From positions 62,001 through 126,000 of the forward strand of contig NZ_SAIQ01000003.1 of NCBI RefSeq assembly GCF_004118155.1: DNA of 64,000 bases. Direction: 5' to 3'. The stretch's first letter is position 1, and each line of letters opens with the position of its first letter. Positions 34,758-44,483 of this stretch are shown in pieces. Under the pieces are notes generated by a model, which had not been told where the DNA came from, made no database searches, and worked only from the letters and a program-made list of their open reading frames with translations. The position numbers and the translations under genes are program-made. The stretch comes from Edaphocola flava (GTDB taxonomy: Bacteria; Bacteroidota; Bacteroidia; Chitinophagales; Chitinophagaceae).

Positions 34758-36032
34758 ATGAATAATAAATCCGGTACACCACCATTGGCAGAGCGCATGC
34801 GCCCGCAGCGCCTGGAAGATTATGTAGGGCAGGAGCACCTGGTAGGTGCGGGTAGTGTATTGCGGAATATGATAGATCAGAAGCAGCCGCATTCGCTCAT
34901 TTTCTGGGGACCTCCGGGCATCGGTAAGACCACCCTGGCGCAGATCATAGCCCATGAGTCCGGTCTTCCGTTTTTCAGTCTCAGTGCTATTGAAAGCGGC
35001 GTTAAAGAAATACGCCAGATCATTGACCTTTCGAAAAAAGCCGGCAAAGCCTTATTGTTTATAGATGAGATACATCGCTTTAACAAAGCCCAGCAGGACA
35101 GCCTGCTCGGTGCTGTAGAGCGGGGTTATATTGTACTGATCGGTGCCACTACAGAAAATCCGTCTTTTGAAGTCATCAGCGCCTTACTGAGCCGTTGTCA
35201 GGTATATATCCTCAAACCTTTTACCGTAGATGATCTGAAGCAATTGGTGCAGCGTGCTATAGCGCAGGATGAGCTCATCACACAGATGGATATCCATATT
35301 GAAGAATGGGAAGCATTACTGCAATTGAGTGGTGGGGATGGACGCCGCATGCTGAACTTGTTTGAGATTGTAGTGACGGCTCTTCCTGAAGGCACTAAAG
35401 TCATCACGAATGAAAAGGTTCAATCTATCATACAAAAGAAAATGGCCTTATATGACAAGACCGGAGAGCAGCACTATGATATTATTTCGGCCTTCATCAA
35501 ATCTATGCGGGGCAGCGATCCCAATGCAGCAGTATATTATCTGGCCCGGATGATTGAGGGTGGGGAAGATCCCAAGTTTATTGCCCGGCGCATGGTCATA
35601 TTTGCCAGTGAAGATATCGGCAATGCTAATCCCAATGCGCTATTGCTGGCGACCTCCTGCTTTTCTGCAGTAGAAATGATCGGCTATCCCGAATGCCGGA
35701 TCATCTTATCACAGGCCGTTACTTACCTGGCCTCTTCTGTAAAAAGTAATGCTTCTTATGAAGCCATTAATATGGCACAGGCTATTGTGCGGCAGACCGG
35801 AGACCTTTCGGTACCGCTGCACATACGCAATGCACCGACCAAACTGATGAAAGATATAGGTTACGGCGATAACTATAAATATGCCCATAGTTTTGAAGGA
35901 CATTTTGTTGAGCAGGAATTTCTGCCCGAAGCCCTTGCCGGAACGAAGATATATGATCCGGGGCCCAATCCTTCGGAAGATAAGCTCAGGGCTTATTTGC
36001 GACAATGCTGGAAAGAAAAATACGGGTACTAG
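34758..36032 (+). CDS. rarA: RarA/MgsA replication-associated AAA+ ATPase
   Basis: RarA acts at stalled forks and interacts with SSB and the clamp-loader system. The 424-residue product starts PLAERMRPQRLEDYVGQEHL, has Walker A GPPGIGKTT (about 51-59) and Walker B with FIDEIHRFNKAQQD, sensor 1 GATTENPSFE, and a C-terminal tetramerisation domain (MRGSDPNAAVYYLARMIEGGEDPKFIARRM). The stop codon lies in the loop of a terminator hairpin. Confidence 0.95.
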   Translation: MNNKSGTPPLAERMRPQRLEDYVGQEHLVGAGSVLRNMIDQKQPHSLIFWGPPGIGKTTLAQIIAHESGLPFFSLSAIESGVKEIRQIIDLSKKAGKALLFIDEIHRFNKAQQDSLLGAVERGYIVLIGATTENPSFEVISALLSRCQVYILKPFTVDDLKQLVQRAIAQDELITQMDIHIEEWEALLQLSGGDGRRMLNLFEIVVTALPEGTKVITNEKVQSIIQKKMALYDKTGEQHYDIISAFIKSMRGSDPNAAVYYLARMIEGGEDPKFIARRMVIFASEDIGNANPNALLLATSCFSAVEMIGYPECRIILSQAVTYLASSVKSNASYEAINMAQAIVRQTGDLSVPLHIRNAPTKLMKDIGYGDNYKYAHSFEGHFVEQEFLPEALAGTKIYDPGPNPSEDKLRAYLRQCWKEKYGY

Positions 36033-36044
36033 ACCCGTATTTTT
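36016..36044. terminator. Terminator between rarA and the DinB gene
   Basis: A 12-bp stem AAAAATACGGGT with complement; the loop ACTAG contains the rarA stop codon. A T run follows on the plus strand, and the 3' arm touches the convergent stop. Confidence 0.75.
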
Positions 36045-36568
36045 TATTTTAAGTATCGTTCTGTAATAATCTTACGGTGATGTAGTTCATGGCCCATAAT
36101 AATCCAGGCACAGGCCCGCACGGACATGGCTGCCTGACTGGCAATACCGGAGCGTTCTGTCTGCTTCGCAGTCAGGTTATTAAAGAAAGCTATCGTCAGG
36201 TTGCGACAGGCATTATATTCCTTCAGTAGTTTGGTCAGGGGAATCTTATCAGCCAGGGCTTGTTTGGCAAATTCATTTTCATCAAAAAACGGTAGCGGTG
36301 TACGATCCATACGTGCAAAACGCATCGCACGATAAACGAATACGCGCTCTACATCGATCAGGTGCATCAGCAGGTCTTTAAGAGACCATTTACCCTCTGC
36401 ATAAGGCGTGGTCAAAGCTTCCGGACTCAGGGACTTGTATAATGCAGTAACTTCCCTGGCAGAGCCTTTCAGCTGATCCAGTACACTCGTTTCTGTCGGT
36501 ACCATGGCTATATAGGTATCATAATACAAAGCATATTCTACATCTCTGGGCTTATTGATCTTCTTCAT
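36044..36568 (-). CDS. DinB-fold metal-binding protein
   Basis: A 174-residue four-helix-bundle protein. The three metal histidines of the DinB superfamily are recognisable in LLMHLIDVERVFVYRAMRFA and GHELHHRKIITERYL. Members include thiol-dependent S-transferases (bacillithiol or mycothiol), which would fit with the bacilliredoxin gene elsewhere in the window, but this is speculative. ATG 36568 (MKKINKPRDVEYALYY) is chosen over 36577. Confidence 0.85.
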   Translation of the reverse strand: MKKINKPRDVEYALYYDTYIAMVPTETSVLDQLKGSAREVTALYKSLSPEALTTPYAEGKWSLKDLLMHLIDVERVFVYRAMRFARMDRTPLPFFDENEFAKQALADKIPLTKLLKEYNACRNLTIAFFNNLTAKQTERSGIASQAAMSVRACAWIIMGHELHHRKIITERYLK

Positions 36569-36646
36569 AAAACGCAATCATTAGGGGGCGAAAATTAAGA
36601 TTTTATTTCAAAAACAAAGGATTATTTTGCAGTAGATAATTGATCT

Positions 36647-37297
36647 ATGAAAAAACTAAAAATCCCCCTGATTGCTGCCGGTGCATTAAGCATTTTCGCT
36701 GCCGGACTGGTATACGGCATTAAAAAGAAAGTGAACCCGCTTTGCTACAGCAAAATAGAAAAGCTACCTCAAACCTATACTGCAATTATATTTGGTGCAG
36801 GCATTCGCAATAATAAGCCCAGTGCTTACCTGCAGGACCGTTTGGATGCAGGAATTGAACTCTATAAATCCGGGAAAGTAAAAAGACTCCTGCTCTCGGG
36901 AGATAATGGTCAGGATGAGTATGATGAACTGACGGTAATGAAAGAATATTGTACCGCACATGGAATACCAGCCGAAGATATATTTGTGGACTATGCAGGT
37001 TTTGATACGTACTCTACCGTATACCGGGCTAAAGACTTGTTTAAGGTAGATGAAGCCATCATGATCAGCCAGAACTATCACCTGGACCGGGCGGTATACC
37101 TGGGCGAGGCAATGGGCATCAAATCTTATGGCTATGCCGCAGACCGCGAGGGTGGCTATGCACTCATGCAGAAAAATAAGATGAGAGAATACCTCGCATT
37201 ACTAAAATCGTTTGTGGACGTACACGTCGGACGCAAGCCCCGTTTTCACGGAGGGGATATTAACATACACGGCCCTTCGAACTACTATAAAAAATAA
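36647..37297 (+). CDS. SanA/YdcF-like DUF218 membrane protein
   Basis: A 216-residue protein with one N-terminal hydrophobic segment (about 5-24) and a DUF218 domain: AIIFGAGIRNNKPSAYLQDRLDAGIELY, RLLLSGDNGQDEYDELTVM, FVDYAGFDTYSTVYRAK, MISQNYHLDRAVYLGEAMGI. This is the SanA (vancomycin exclusion) subgroup, thought to act in envelope barrier function. The C-terminal ~30 residues are basic. It stands alone. Confidence 0.87.
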   Translation: MKKLKIPLIAAGALSIFAAGLVYGIKKKVNPLCYSKIEKLPQTYTAIIFGAGIRNNKPSAYLQDRLDAGIELYKSGKVKRLLLSGDNGQDEYDELTVMKEYCTAHGIPAEDIFVDYAGFDTYSTVYRAKDLFKVDEAIMISQNYHLDRAVYLGEAMGIKSYGYAADREGGYALMQKNKMREYLALLKSFVDVHVGRKPRFHGGDINIHGPSNYYKK

Positions 37298-37323
37298 TAT
37301 CTACGATTTGCCCGCACAATTCC

Positions 37324-37331
37324 TATATTTG
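37324..37331 (+). promoter_or_regulatory. -7 box of the Nramp gene
   Basis: TATATTTG is an exact TAnnTTTG match 39 bases before the TTG start. A TTTG lies 13 bases upstream, closer than ideal. Confidence 0.45.
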
Positions 37332-37369
37332 CTTAATAAAATTGTTTTACAAATCTAACATTTGAAACA

Positions 37370-39235
37370 TTGAGCGGGCAGCATAAATCCTTACATGATG
37401 TACACAGCAGTGTAGATATAGCTTCTAAGAAGTCGTCCTGGCGCAAGATCATGGCCTTTTTCGGTCCGGCATACCTCGTAAGTGTAGGTTATATGGACCC
37501 GGGCAACTGGGCTACAGACCTGGCCGGTGGCTCACAGTTTGGCTACACCCTTATCTGGGTGCTTTTATGCAGCAATATTATCGCGCTCTTCCTGCAATCG
37601 CTCTGCACCCGACTGGGTATCGTAAGAGGACAAGATCTGGCACAATGTAACCGGGAGACCTATCCTAAAGGGATGAACTTCATCCTTTATCTGTTGGCAG
37701 AAATTGCCATCGCAGCCTGTGATCTTGCAGAGATACTCGGTATGGCGATCGGGTTGCAATTGTTGTTCGGTCTGGACCTGATCTGGGGGGTACTCATCAG
37801 TTTCGGAGATACCTTCCTGCTGCTGTATCTGCAAAGGCTGGGTATCCGCAAAATGGAACTGTTTATCATCGGTACCATATTCATCATTGGTATGTGCTTC
37901 CTGATCGAAATGTTCCTGGCCAAACCGGATATGCACGCGCTGGTTCAGGGTTTCATTCCATCTATACCCAATACACAAGCCTTATATATTGCCATTGGTA
38001 TTATTGGTGCAACTGTAATGCCCCATAACCTGTACCTGCACTCTGCACTGGTACAGACCCGCAAGATTGAAAAGGATGATACCTCTATAAAAAAAGCTTT
38101 AAAATATAACTTCTGGGATAGTGCCATTGCCCTTAACCTGGCATTCTTTGTAAATGCCGCCATCCTGATCCTTGCTGCATCAGTATTTCACCGTAACGGC
38201 ATGACACAGGTGGCAGAGCTGGAGGATGCACACCAGCTACTGGCCCCGACATTGGGCACAGAATGGGCTTCCAGGCTATTTGCCATTGCACTGATCGCTG
38301 CCGGACAAAGTTCAACTATTACCGGTACACTAGCCGGACAAATCGTTATGGAGGGCTACCTGCAATTAAGGATCAGCCCGGCTTTGCGCCGTATCATCAC
38401 CCGACTGTTAGCGGTAGTACCTGCAGTAATTGTGATCCTGGTCATGGGTAACAAGGGAGTAGGGAGGCTATTGATTTTTAGCCAGGTACTGCTCAGTATG
38501 CAGTTATCATTTGCCATTATTCCGCTGATCTATTTTGTGAGTGATAAGGAAAAAATGGGCCGCTTTGCAATCTCTATGTTCAGCAAAATAGTTGGCTGGT
38601 CTATCGTAGTACTGGTCGGTGGCCTGAACATGAAGCTGGTCTATGAGTCGGTAACTGATGTGCTGGCTATGGATGTAAGTGAAGGGCTCAAAACCCTGGT
38701 TGTTGCTGGCGGTATAGGCCTGGTCGTGCTCCTGTTACTAACCATCCTTTATCCGCTGTATCGTCGCAGGCACAGGGTTAATCTGGACATCCATCACCAG
38801 TTACATATCAGTACAACCAGCGTTAATGAATTCAATACCATTGCGGTGGCACTCGACTATTCCGAGGTAGATAACAAGACGCTGAGCTATGCACTGAAGC
38901 TGGCGAATACGCAGTCCAGGCTGGTACTGATCCATATTGTGGAAAGCGCTGCCGCCAAACGTTCGGGCCACGAAACCCAGGATGCAGAAACACTGAAAGA
39001 CCAGCAACACCTAGATAACTATGCCGCCTTTATTACAGAGAAAGGATACAATGTATTACCCATACTGGGTTATAATAACCGCGTAACGGAGATTGCCGGT
39101 ATCTGTAAAGAATATAGTGCGGACCTGCTTGTAGTGGGCAGTCACGGGCACAGGGGACTTAAAGATTTCATTTACGGGGAAACGGTAAATAACCTTCGTC
39201 ATAAAGTAGATATTCCGGTATTCATCGCGCAATAG
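37370..39235 (+). CDS. Nramp metal transporter fused to a UspA domain
   Basis: A 621-residue fusion. Residues about 25-465 are an Nramp divalent-metal (Mn/Fe) symporter with the metal-site motifs DPGNWATD (about 43-50, TM1) and MPHN (about 217-220, TM6). Residues about 480-621 form a universal-stress-protein domain (NTIAVALDYSEVDNKTLSYAL to VVGSHGHRGLKDFIYGE), with the ATP-binding G-x-x-G-H-x-G pattern. The start is TTG: no ATG lies upstream in frame, and the next internal ATG would cut into TM1. The Usp domain probably senses nucleotide and regulates transport, which is inference. Confidence 0.9.
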   Translation: MSGQHKSLHDVHSSVDIASKKSSWRKIMAFFGPAYLVSVGYMDPGNWATDLAGGSQFGYTLIWVLLCSNIIALFLQSLCTRLGIVRGQDLAQCNRETYPKGMNFILYLLAEIAIAACDLAEILGMAIGLQLLFGLDLIWGVLISFGDTFLLLYLQRLGIRKMELFIIGTIFIIGMCFLIEMFLAKPDMHALVQGFIPSIPNTQALYIAIGIIGATVMPHNLYLHSALVQTRKIEKDDTSIKKALKYNFWDSAIALNLAFFVNAAILILAASVFHRNGMTQVAELEDAHQLLAPTLGTEWASRLFAIALIAAGQSSTITGTLAGQIVMEGYLQLRISPALRRIITRLLAVVPAVIVILVMGNKGVGRLLIFSQVLLSMQLSFAIIPLIYFVSDKEKMGRFAISMFSKIVGWSIVVLVGGLNMKLVYESVTDVLAMDVSEGLKTLVVAGGIGLVVLLLLTILYPLYRRRHRVNLDIHHQLHISTTSVNEFNTIAVALDYSEVDNKTLSYALKLANTQSRLVLIHIVESAAAKRSGHETQDAETLKDQQHLDNYAAFITEKGYNVLPILGYNNRVTEIAGICKEYSADLLVVGSHGHRGLKDFIYGETVNNLRHKVDIPVFIAQ

Positions 39236-39298
39236 TAAATTGCAATTTTAAGGTTCCGTATATATCCAGTAAAATCTTTATTATATTTGACAGGATAT

Positions 39299-40804
39299 AT
39301 GAAACACCAGGTTGTTATTATCGGCTCCGGGCTGGGAGGATTGCTGACGGCTGTACTATTGGCCAAAGAAGGCTTTGATGTAGCGGTGCTGGAGCAAAAC
39401 AAACAGATCGGGGGCTGCCTTCAGTCTTTTTCATTCGACAAGAAAATATTTGATAGTGCTGTGCACTATATAGGCTCACTGAATGAGGGTGAGGTACTGC
39501 ACCGCATATTTAATTATGCGGGCATACAACAGCACCTGCAATTGCAGCGCCTGGATATGGATTGCTTTGACCAGATCATATCCGGTGCAGACGATAAGTC
39601 CTATGCGCTGGCGCAAAACCTGGACCATTTTACCGAGCAGCTGAACAGCTATTTCCCGAAAGAACAGGCGGCTATAAAAGAGTATGCCCGGCTGCTGCAA
39701 TATACCTGCGATCATTTTCCCTTATACAACCTGCGCATGGGTGATGCCAGTGAGAAGCATAAAGTTTCGGACTGGAAGTTATCATCAGTACTACAGGAAA
39801 CAAAAGCCAGTCCTGCATTACAGCAGGCACTGACCGGCAATGCTATTCTATATGCAGGCCGTCAAGACAAAACACCTTTCTATCAACATGCACTGGTCAG
39901 CCAAAGTTACATTGACAGCTCCTGGCGGTGCACCGGAGGTAGCGGACAGATCTCAAAGCAACTGTGGAAGCAATTGATGGCTTACGGAGGCACCATATAC
40001 CGGCACGAGCAGGTAAAAGAACTGACCGTACAAAACGGCAAAATTGAAAAGGCTGTATGTACATCGGGAGCAGAATACCAGGCAGACCATTTTATCTCCA
40101 ATATCGCTCCGCAACAGACGATTGCCCTGTTGTCTGATCAGTCTATACTCAAGCCTGTCTTCAGAAACCGTATACAGCAGGCACCACTTACCGTAGGCTC
40201 AATTATGGTCAATATGGTATTGCAACCGCAACAGGTCCCCTATAAAAACTACAATATAAACTGGAATAAAACGAACAGCCTTGAGGCTATTGATTTATTA
40301 TCGAAGGAGTTTCCTGTAAATTATTCCATTTACTATACCGAAGACCGGCAGCATCCGGGATATGCAGAATCTGTATCTATCCTCAGCTACATCAATACCG
40401 ATACGTTTGAAGCATGGCAGGATACGTATAACAATACCCTGGCACCATCGGGACGCGATGATGCATACCAGGAATTCAAAGCTTCCCTGGCAGATACATT
40501 GATGAATGTAGTGGCACAACGCTACCCGGAATTGAGGCAACATGCAAAATCCAGCAAAGTGGCGACACCACTCAGTTATAGAGATTACCAGGGCTCTATG
40601 AAAGGGGAGCTATATGGTATAGAAAAAGATGTAAATATGCTGAATCAATCCAGCCTTACCACTAAAACAAGAATACCCAACCTTTACCTTACGGGGCAAA
40701 ATGTAAACCTGCATGGTGTACTGGGCGTAAGCATGACCGCCATTTCTTCAACAGCAGATTTTGTAGGTATGGAGTACTTACTGGATAAGATCAATAAACC
40801 CTAA
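39299..40804 (+). CDS. CrtI/RetSat-like FAD-dependent oxidoreductase
   Basis: A 501-residue flavoprotein. The dinucleotide-binding motif VVIIGSGLGGLLTAVLLAKEG is at the N-terminus, followed by LEQNKQIGGCLQSF. The C-terminal FAD motif YLTGQNVNLHGVLGVSMTAI closes the fold. The closest groups are phytoene desaturases and all-trans-retinol 13,14-reductase-like enzymes; no carotenoid genes are adjacent, so the substrate is unknown. ATG 39299 is used rather than TTG 39287. Its last four bases overlap the end of the convergent gene. Confidence 0.85.
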   Translation: MKHQVVIIGSGLGGLLTAVLLAKEGFDVAVLEQNKQIGGCLQSFSFDKKIFDSAVHYIGSLNEGEVLHRIFNYAGIQQHLQLQRLDMDCFDQIISGADDKSYALAQNLDHFTEQLNSYFPKEQAAIKEYARLLQYTCDHFPLYNLRMGDASEKHKVSDWKLSSVLQETKASPALQQALTGNAILYAGRQDKTPFYQHALVSQSYIDSSWRCTGGSGQISKQLWKQLMAYGGTIYRHEQVKELTVQNGKIEKAVCTSGAEYQADHFISNIAPQQTIALLSDQSILKPVFRNRIQQAPLTVGSIMVNMVLQPQQVPYKNYNINWNKTNSLEAIDLLSKEFPVNYSIYYTEDRQHPGYAESVSILSYINTDTFEAWQDTYNNTLAPSGRDDAYQEFKASLADTLMNVVAQRYPELRQHAKSSKVATPLSYRDYQGSMKGELYGIEKDVNMLNQSSLTTKTRIPNLYLTGQNVNLHGVLGVSMTAISSTADFVGMEYLLDKINKP

Positions 40805-41595
40805 AGCAGATCATAAGTCAGGCGGATACCAAATGAAGCATAGGTCAGCTTTTGTACTGCAGCATTGCCCATCTCATATTTATAGCTGACATTATAACTG
40901 CGGCTTACCGCCAGACCTGCATTACTGGTATAAAACGAGTAACTGAAAATCAATCCAAGTCCGAGTTTATTGGTCAGCGCATTATAATTGAGCCTTTTGT
41001 AACCCAGATACAGATTAGCGTTACCTACTCCGAAATGCTTCCCGTCATTGTTGATGGATATAGTTTCCGTGGTTCCAAAGCGTACGCGCTCTTTGGTGGA
41101 CAGCACAGTGGTACTATATGTAGTATCTGATATAGAGCTGATCCTGGGAAGATACATAGGCAGAGAAACACCGGCACTAATCGTGATCTGGTGTTTACCA
41201 CCATAGGTCATTACTTTACCCACTTCGATATGCGGCTCAAATACCAGTACTGAAAGACCACCACTACCCAGTTCCCCCTTCGCATACGTTGTATCGGAGG
41301 TGGGGGCATAAGTCTTACGATAGCGATACGCAAAGTTTCCATTGCCGATTGCTACACCACCAGCCAGGAAGAAGCCTGGTGTAAACTGATAGCGATACTG
41401 GAAGCCAAGGCGAACAAATGGCGCTACTCTGCTCTTATTCGTTCCCGGACCGCCCATCGCAGTCATATTCTGATTAAGGTCAGCAAACACGCTGACATAC
41501 TGACGATCAGGACGGGGAACATAACGCGTTACGCCCTGTGCCATAATCATATTGCCTGTACCAAGCAGGCATAAAAACAAAAAAACACCTTTCAT
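40801..41595 (-). CDS. Exported protein with outer-membrane barrel pattern
   Basis: A 264-residue protein with a signal peptide ending near IMAQ (about 20). The rest shows alternating strands, for example VAPFVRLGFQYRYQFTPGFFLAGG, HQITISAGVSLPMYLP, LGLGLIFSYSF, and ends in ASFGIRLTYDLL, a typical barrel terminus. No family or function is recognised. It converges on and overlaps the preceding oxidoreductase gene by four bases. Confidence 0.68.
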   Translation of the reverse strand: MKGVFLFLCLLGTGNMIMAQGVTRYVPRPDRQYVSVFADLNQNMTAMGGPGTNKSRVAPFVRLGFQYRYQFTPGFFLAGGVAIGNGNFAYRYRKTYAPTSDTTYAKGELGSGGLSVLVFEPHIEVGKVMTYGGKHQITISAGVSLPMYLPRISSISDTTYSTTVLSTKERVRFGTTETISINNDGKHFGVGNANLYLGYKRLNYNALTNKLGLGLIFSYSFYTSNAGLAVSRSYNVSYKYEMGNAAVQKLTYASFGIRLTYDLL

Positions 41596-41926
41596 ATAAA
41601 ATTAAAAAGTCAATACTCCTTTATTAATATATCAGTGGTAAGATTCGAGTAGAGTAGAGCCACAAGATAGTGAATTATCTCATATGAAATTCAGTAATAA
41701 AAAAATAAACCCTTGTGCTGTTGGGAGTTAGGGTAAATTCAAGTTCACTTTTGAGTATCTGTACATAAACATAAAGCAATCTAAAATATATAATAGTTTA
41801 AGGGGTAAACGGATTGCCCTGCCCTTACTTTTCTTTGCATATTGCTCAAAAAACACTTATTATCAGAGTGTTATAAGATCATATTGTGTTTACAATAAAT
41901 TGTAATTTTTTATCGCTTTTAATACT

Positions 41927-42029
41927 TACCTTCGCAACACCTTATAATATGGTTAATTATTTAGAAGCCTTAACCATATTATTTTTTAGCTGAATATGGC
42001 TTCTAAGCTGAATCTTAAAAAAAAGATAT
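41927..42029 (+). promoter_or_regulatory. Promoter and structured leader of pnp
   Basis: TACCTTCG (41927-41934) is a 7/8 -7 box. The predicted transcript starts near 41941. It at once forms a 12-bp stem TAATATGGTTAA (41945-41956) with TTAACCATATTA (41970-41981), followed by ATTTTTTAG. A competing pairing is TAGAAGCC (41962-41969) with GGCTTCTA (41998-42005). This looks like an attenuator or autoregulatory leader. The rest of the 434-base gap (41596-41926) holds nothing recognisable, and no rpsO gene, the usual upstream neighbour, is present. Confidence 0.5.
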
Positions 42030-44372
42030 ATGACATTAAATCCAACTTCGGTTTCCTTTACTTTAGAAAATGGTAAAGAGGTAATAATCGAGACAGGAAA
42101 ACTCGCCCGTCAGGCTGACGGTGCGGTTACCGTTCGCTGCGGCGATTGCGTAATATTAGCTACTGTAGTGGCGAGCAAAGAACCTAAACCAGGTCAATCT
42201 TTCTTCCCGCTGACTGTTGATTATCAAGAAAAATTCGCTTCTGCCGGTCGTATTCCGGGTTCATTCTTCAAACGTGAAGGCAGAATCAGCGATTATGAAA
42301 TATTAATTTGCCGTCTGATCGACAGAGCATTACGTCCTCTGTTCCCTGAAAGCTACCTGTGTGAAGTACAGGTACTGGTTTCCCTGATCTCTAATGATGA
42401 CGAGGTAATGCCTGATGCACTGGCTTGTCTGGCTGCATCTGCTGCACTGGCGGTATCTACTGTACCTATCCAGGAAATCATTTCTGAAGTACGTGTTGCC
42501 CGCATCGCTGGTGAAATGGTAGTAAACCCTTCACCTGCACAGATTGTAGATGCTGATATGGACTTCATCATCGCTGCCACTGAAAAAAACATCATGATGG
42601 TAGAAGGTGAGGCGAAAGAATGTCAGGAAGAAGACATGATCAAAGCGATCGAAGTAGCACACAATGCTATTCGCCAGCAAGTAAAAGCTCAGGAAGAATT
42701 AAGAGCAAAAGTTGGTTCTCCTGCAAAAAGAGAAGTAGCTCCATTTGCTGAAAACGAAGAAGTAAAAGCAGCTGTTGAAGCATTTGCTACTGAGCGTATG
42801 CTGGAAATCGCAAGAGCTGGTAGCAGCAAACACGATCGTACAGACGCGATTAAAGCTTTGAAAGAAGAATTAATGGCTAGCTTCGGTGAGGAGCCTTCAG
42901 AAGAGACTATTGCTTTTGCAAAACGTTATTTCGACGATATGCAATACTACAAAGTACGTGATATGATCCTGGATGAAAGCCGTCGTTTAGATGGTCGTAA
43001 ACTGGATGAAGTACGTGGCTTGTATATTGAAACAAGTGCATTACCAACCCCACACGGTTCTGCATTATTTACACGCGGTGAGACACAATCTCTGACCACC
43101 GTAACTTTAGGTACCAAAGACGATGAATTACTGATCGAAACTGCAGGTACATCTAATTATCAAAAATTCCTGTTACACTATAACTTCCCGCCATTCTCTA
43201 CTGGTGAGACCAAGCCAATGCGTGGTCCGAGCCGCAGAGAGGTAGGACATGGTAACCTTGCAAAACGTTCCCTGTACCAAATGATGCCAAAAGATTATGC
43301 GTATACTGTACGTGTAGTTTCTGACATCCTGGAGTCTAACGGTTCTTCTTCTATGGCTACTGTATGTGCCGGTTCTCTGGCGCTGATGGATGCTGGTGTT
43401 CCTTTCCCTAAACACGTAAGTGGTGTAGCGATGGGTCTGATCAGCCGTGCCAGCGATGGTAAATGGGCTGTACTGACCGATATCTTAGGTGATGAAGATC
43501 ACCTGGGTGACATGGACTTTAAAGTAACCGGTACCCGTGATGGTATCTGTGGTATCCAGATGGATATTAAAGTAGATGGCTTAAGCATGGATGTAATGCG
43601 TCAGGCATTAGCACAGGCTAATAAAGGTCGTTTACATATCCTGGATGCGATGTATGAGGCTATGCCAGCATACAGACCAGAACTGAAACCACAAACTCCA
43701 CGTATTGAACAACTGATCATTGATCGTGAGTTTATCGGTGCGGTAATCGGACCAGGTGGTAAAATTATCCAGGAAATCCAACGTACTACCGGTGCTGAAA
43801 TCAACATCGAAGAAGTTGGTGAAACTGGTGTAGTAAAAGTATTCTCTAACAACGGTGAGAGCCTGAATGCAGCGATGAACTGGATCAAAGGTATCGTAGC
43901 GATTCCTGAGGTTGGTGAAGTATACGAATCTACCGTTAAATCTATCATGCCATATGGTGCGTTCGTAGAATTCATGCCGGGCAAACAAGGTTTACTGCAT
44001 ATCTCTGAAGTAAGCTGGAAACGCCTGGAAACACTGGAAGGTGTACTGAATGAAAACGAGGTGATTAAAGTAAAACTGCTGGGAGTAGACCAGAAAACCG
44101 GCAAATTCCGACTGAGCAGAAAAGTACTGATGCCTAAACCAGAAGGTTATGTAGAGCAACCGGAAGGTGAAAGAAAACCACGCAGAGAAAACGGTGACCG
44201 TGGTGATCGTGGTGACAGAAGAGATCGTAACGATCGCGGTGATCGCGGTGGCGACAGAAGAAATGATCGCGGTGACAGAAAACCACGTGAACAAGCTGAA
44301 GCACAAAACACACAGCCGGTAAACAATGAAAGCCCTGCAATCGATCCATCGGATGCGGATCTGGCACTGTAA
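42030..44372 (+). CDS. pnp: Polyribonucleotide nucleotidyltransferase (PNPase)
   Basis: PNPase degrades RNA 3'-5' using phosphate, as part of RNA turnover. The 780-residue product has two RNase PH domains (about 10-220 and 315-540), with catalytic residues in the second around DILGDEDHLGDMDFKVTGT. A KH domain (about 555-615, IGAVIGPGGKIIQEIQ) and an S1 domain (about 630-700, PYGAFVEFMPGKQGLLHISE) follow. The C-terminal 60 residues are an Arg/Asp/Gly-rich low-complexity tail (RGDRGDRRDRNDRGDRGGD), repetitive at DNA level too, probably RNA- or helicase-binding. Confidence 0.96.
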   Translation: MTLNPTSVSFTLENGKEVIIETGKLARQADGAVTVRCGDCVILATVVASKEPKPGQSFFPLTVDYQEKFASAGRIPGSFFKREGRISDYEILICRLIDRALRPLFPESYLCEVQVLVSLISNDDEVMPDALACLAASAALAVSTVPIQEIISEVRVARIAGEMVVNPSPAQIVDADMDFIIAATEKNIMMVEGEAKECQEEDMIKAIEVAHNAIRQQVKAQEELRAKVGSPAKREVAPFAENEEVKAAVEAFATERMLEIARAGSSKHDRTDAIKALKEELMASFGEEPSEETIAFAKRYFDDMQYYKVRDMILDESRRLDGRKLDEVRGLYIETSALPTPHGSALFTRGETQSLTTVTLGTKDDELLIETAGTSNYQKFLLHYNFPPFSTGETKPMRGPSRREVGHGNLAKRSLYQMMPKDYAYTVRVVSDILESNGSSSMATVCAGSLALMDAGVPFPKHVSGVAMGLISRASDGKWAVLTDILGDEDHLGDMDFKVTGTRDGICGIQMDIKVDGLSMDVMRQALAQANKGRLHILDAMYEAMPAYRPELKPQTPRIEQLIIDREFIGAVIGPGGKIIQEIQRTTGAEINIEEVGETGVVKVFSNNGESLNAAMNWIKGIVAIPEVGEVYESTVKSIMPYGAFVEFMPGKQGLLHISEVSWKRLETLEGVLNENEVIKVKLLGVDQKTGKFRLSRKVLMPKPEGYVEQPEGERKPRRENGDRGDRGDRRDRNDRGDRGGDRRNDRGDRKPREQAEAQNTQPVNNESPAIDPSDADLAL

Positions 44373-44391
44373 ACCGATCTGAAAATAATAT

Positions 44392-44427
44392 AAAAGGTGT
44401 ACCGGAATTAATCCCGGTGCACCTTTT
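44392..44427 (+). terminator. Terminator after pnp
   Basis: A 14-bp stem AAAAGGTGTACCGG with one G-T pair, loop of 8, followed by TTTTTCTTTTG, 20 bases after the stop. Confidence 0.88.
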
Positions 44428-44430
44428 TCT

Positions 44431-44465
44431 TTTGCTCTTTTTTAGCACTGAATAGCTTATCTTTG
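44431..44465 (+). promoter_or_regulatory. Promoter of the M13 peptidase gene
   Basis: TTTG (44431-44434), 23 bases, then TATCTTTG (44458-44465), an exact -7 box 19 bases before the ATG. Confidence 0.5.
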
Positions 44466-44483
44466 AGACCCAAACATTAGGTT

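Noticed and set aside
44187-44300. Short DNA repeat at the end of pnp
   Set aside because: It encodes the Arg/Asp/Gly-rich tail; low-complexity codons explain it without a mobile or regulatory element.
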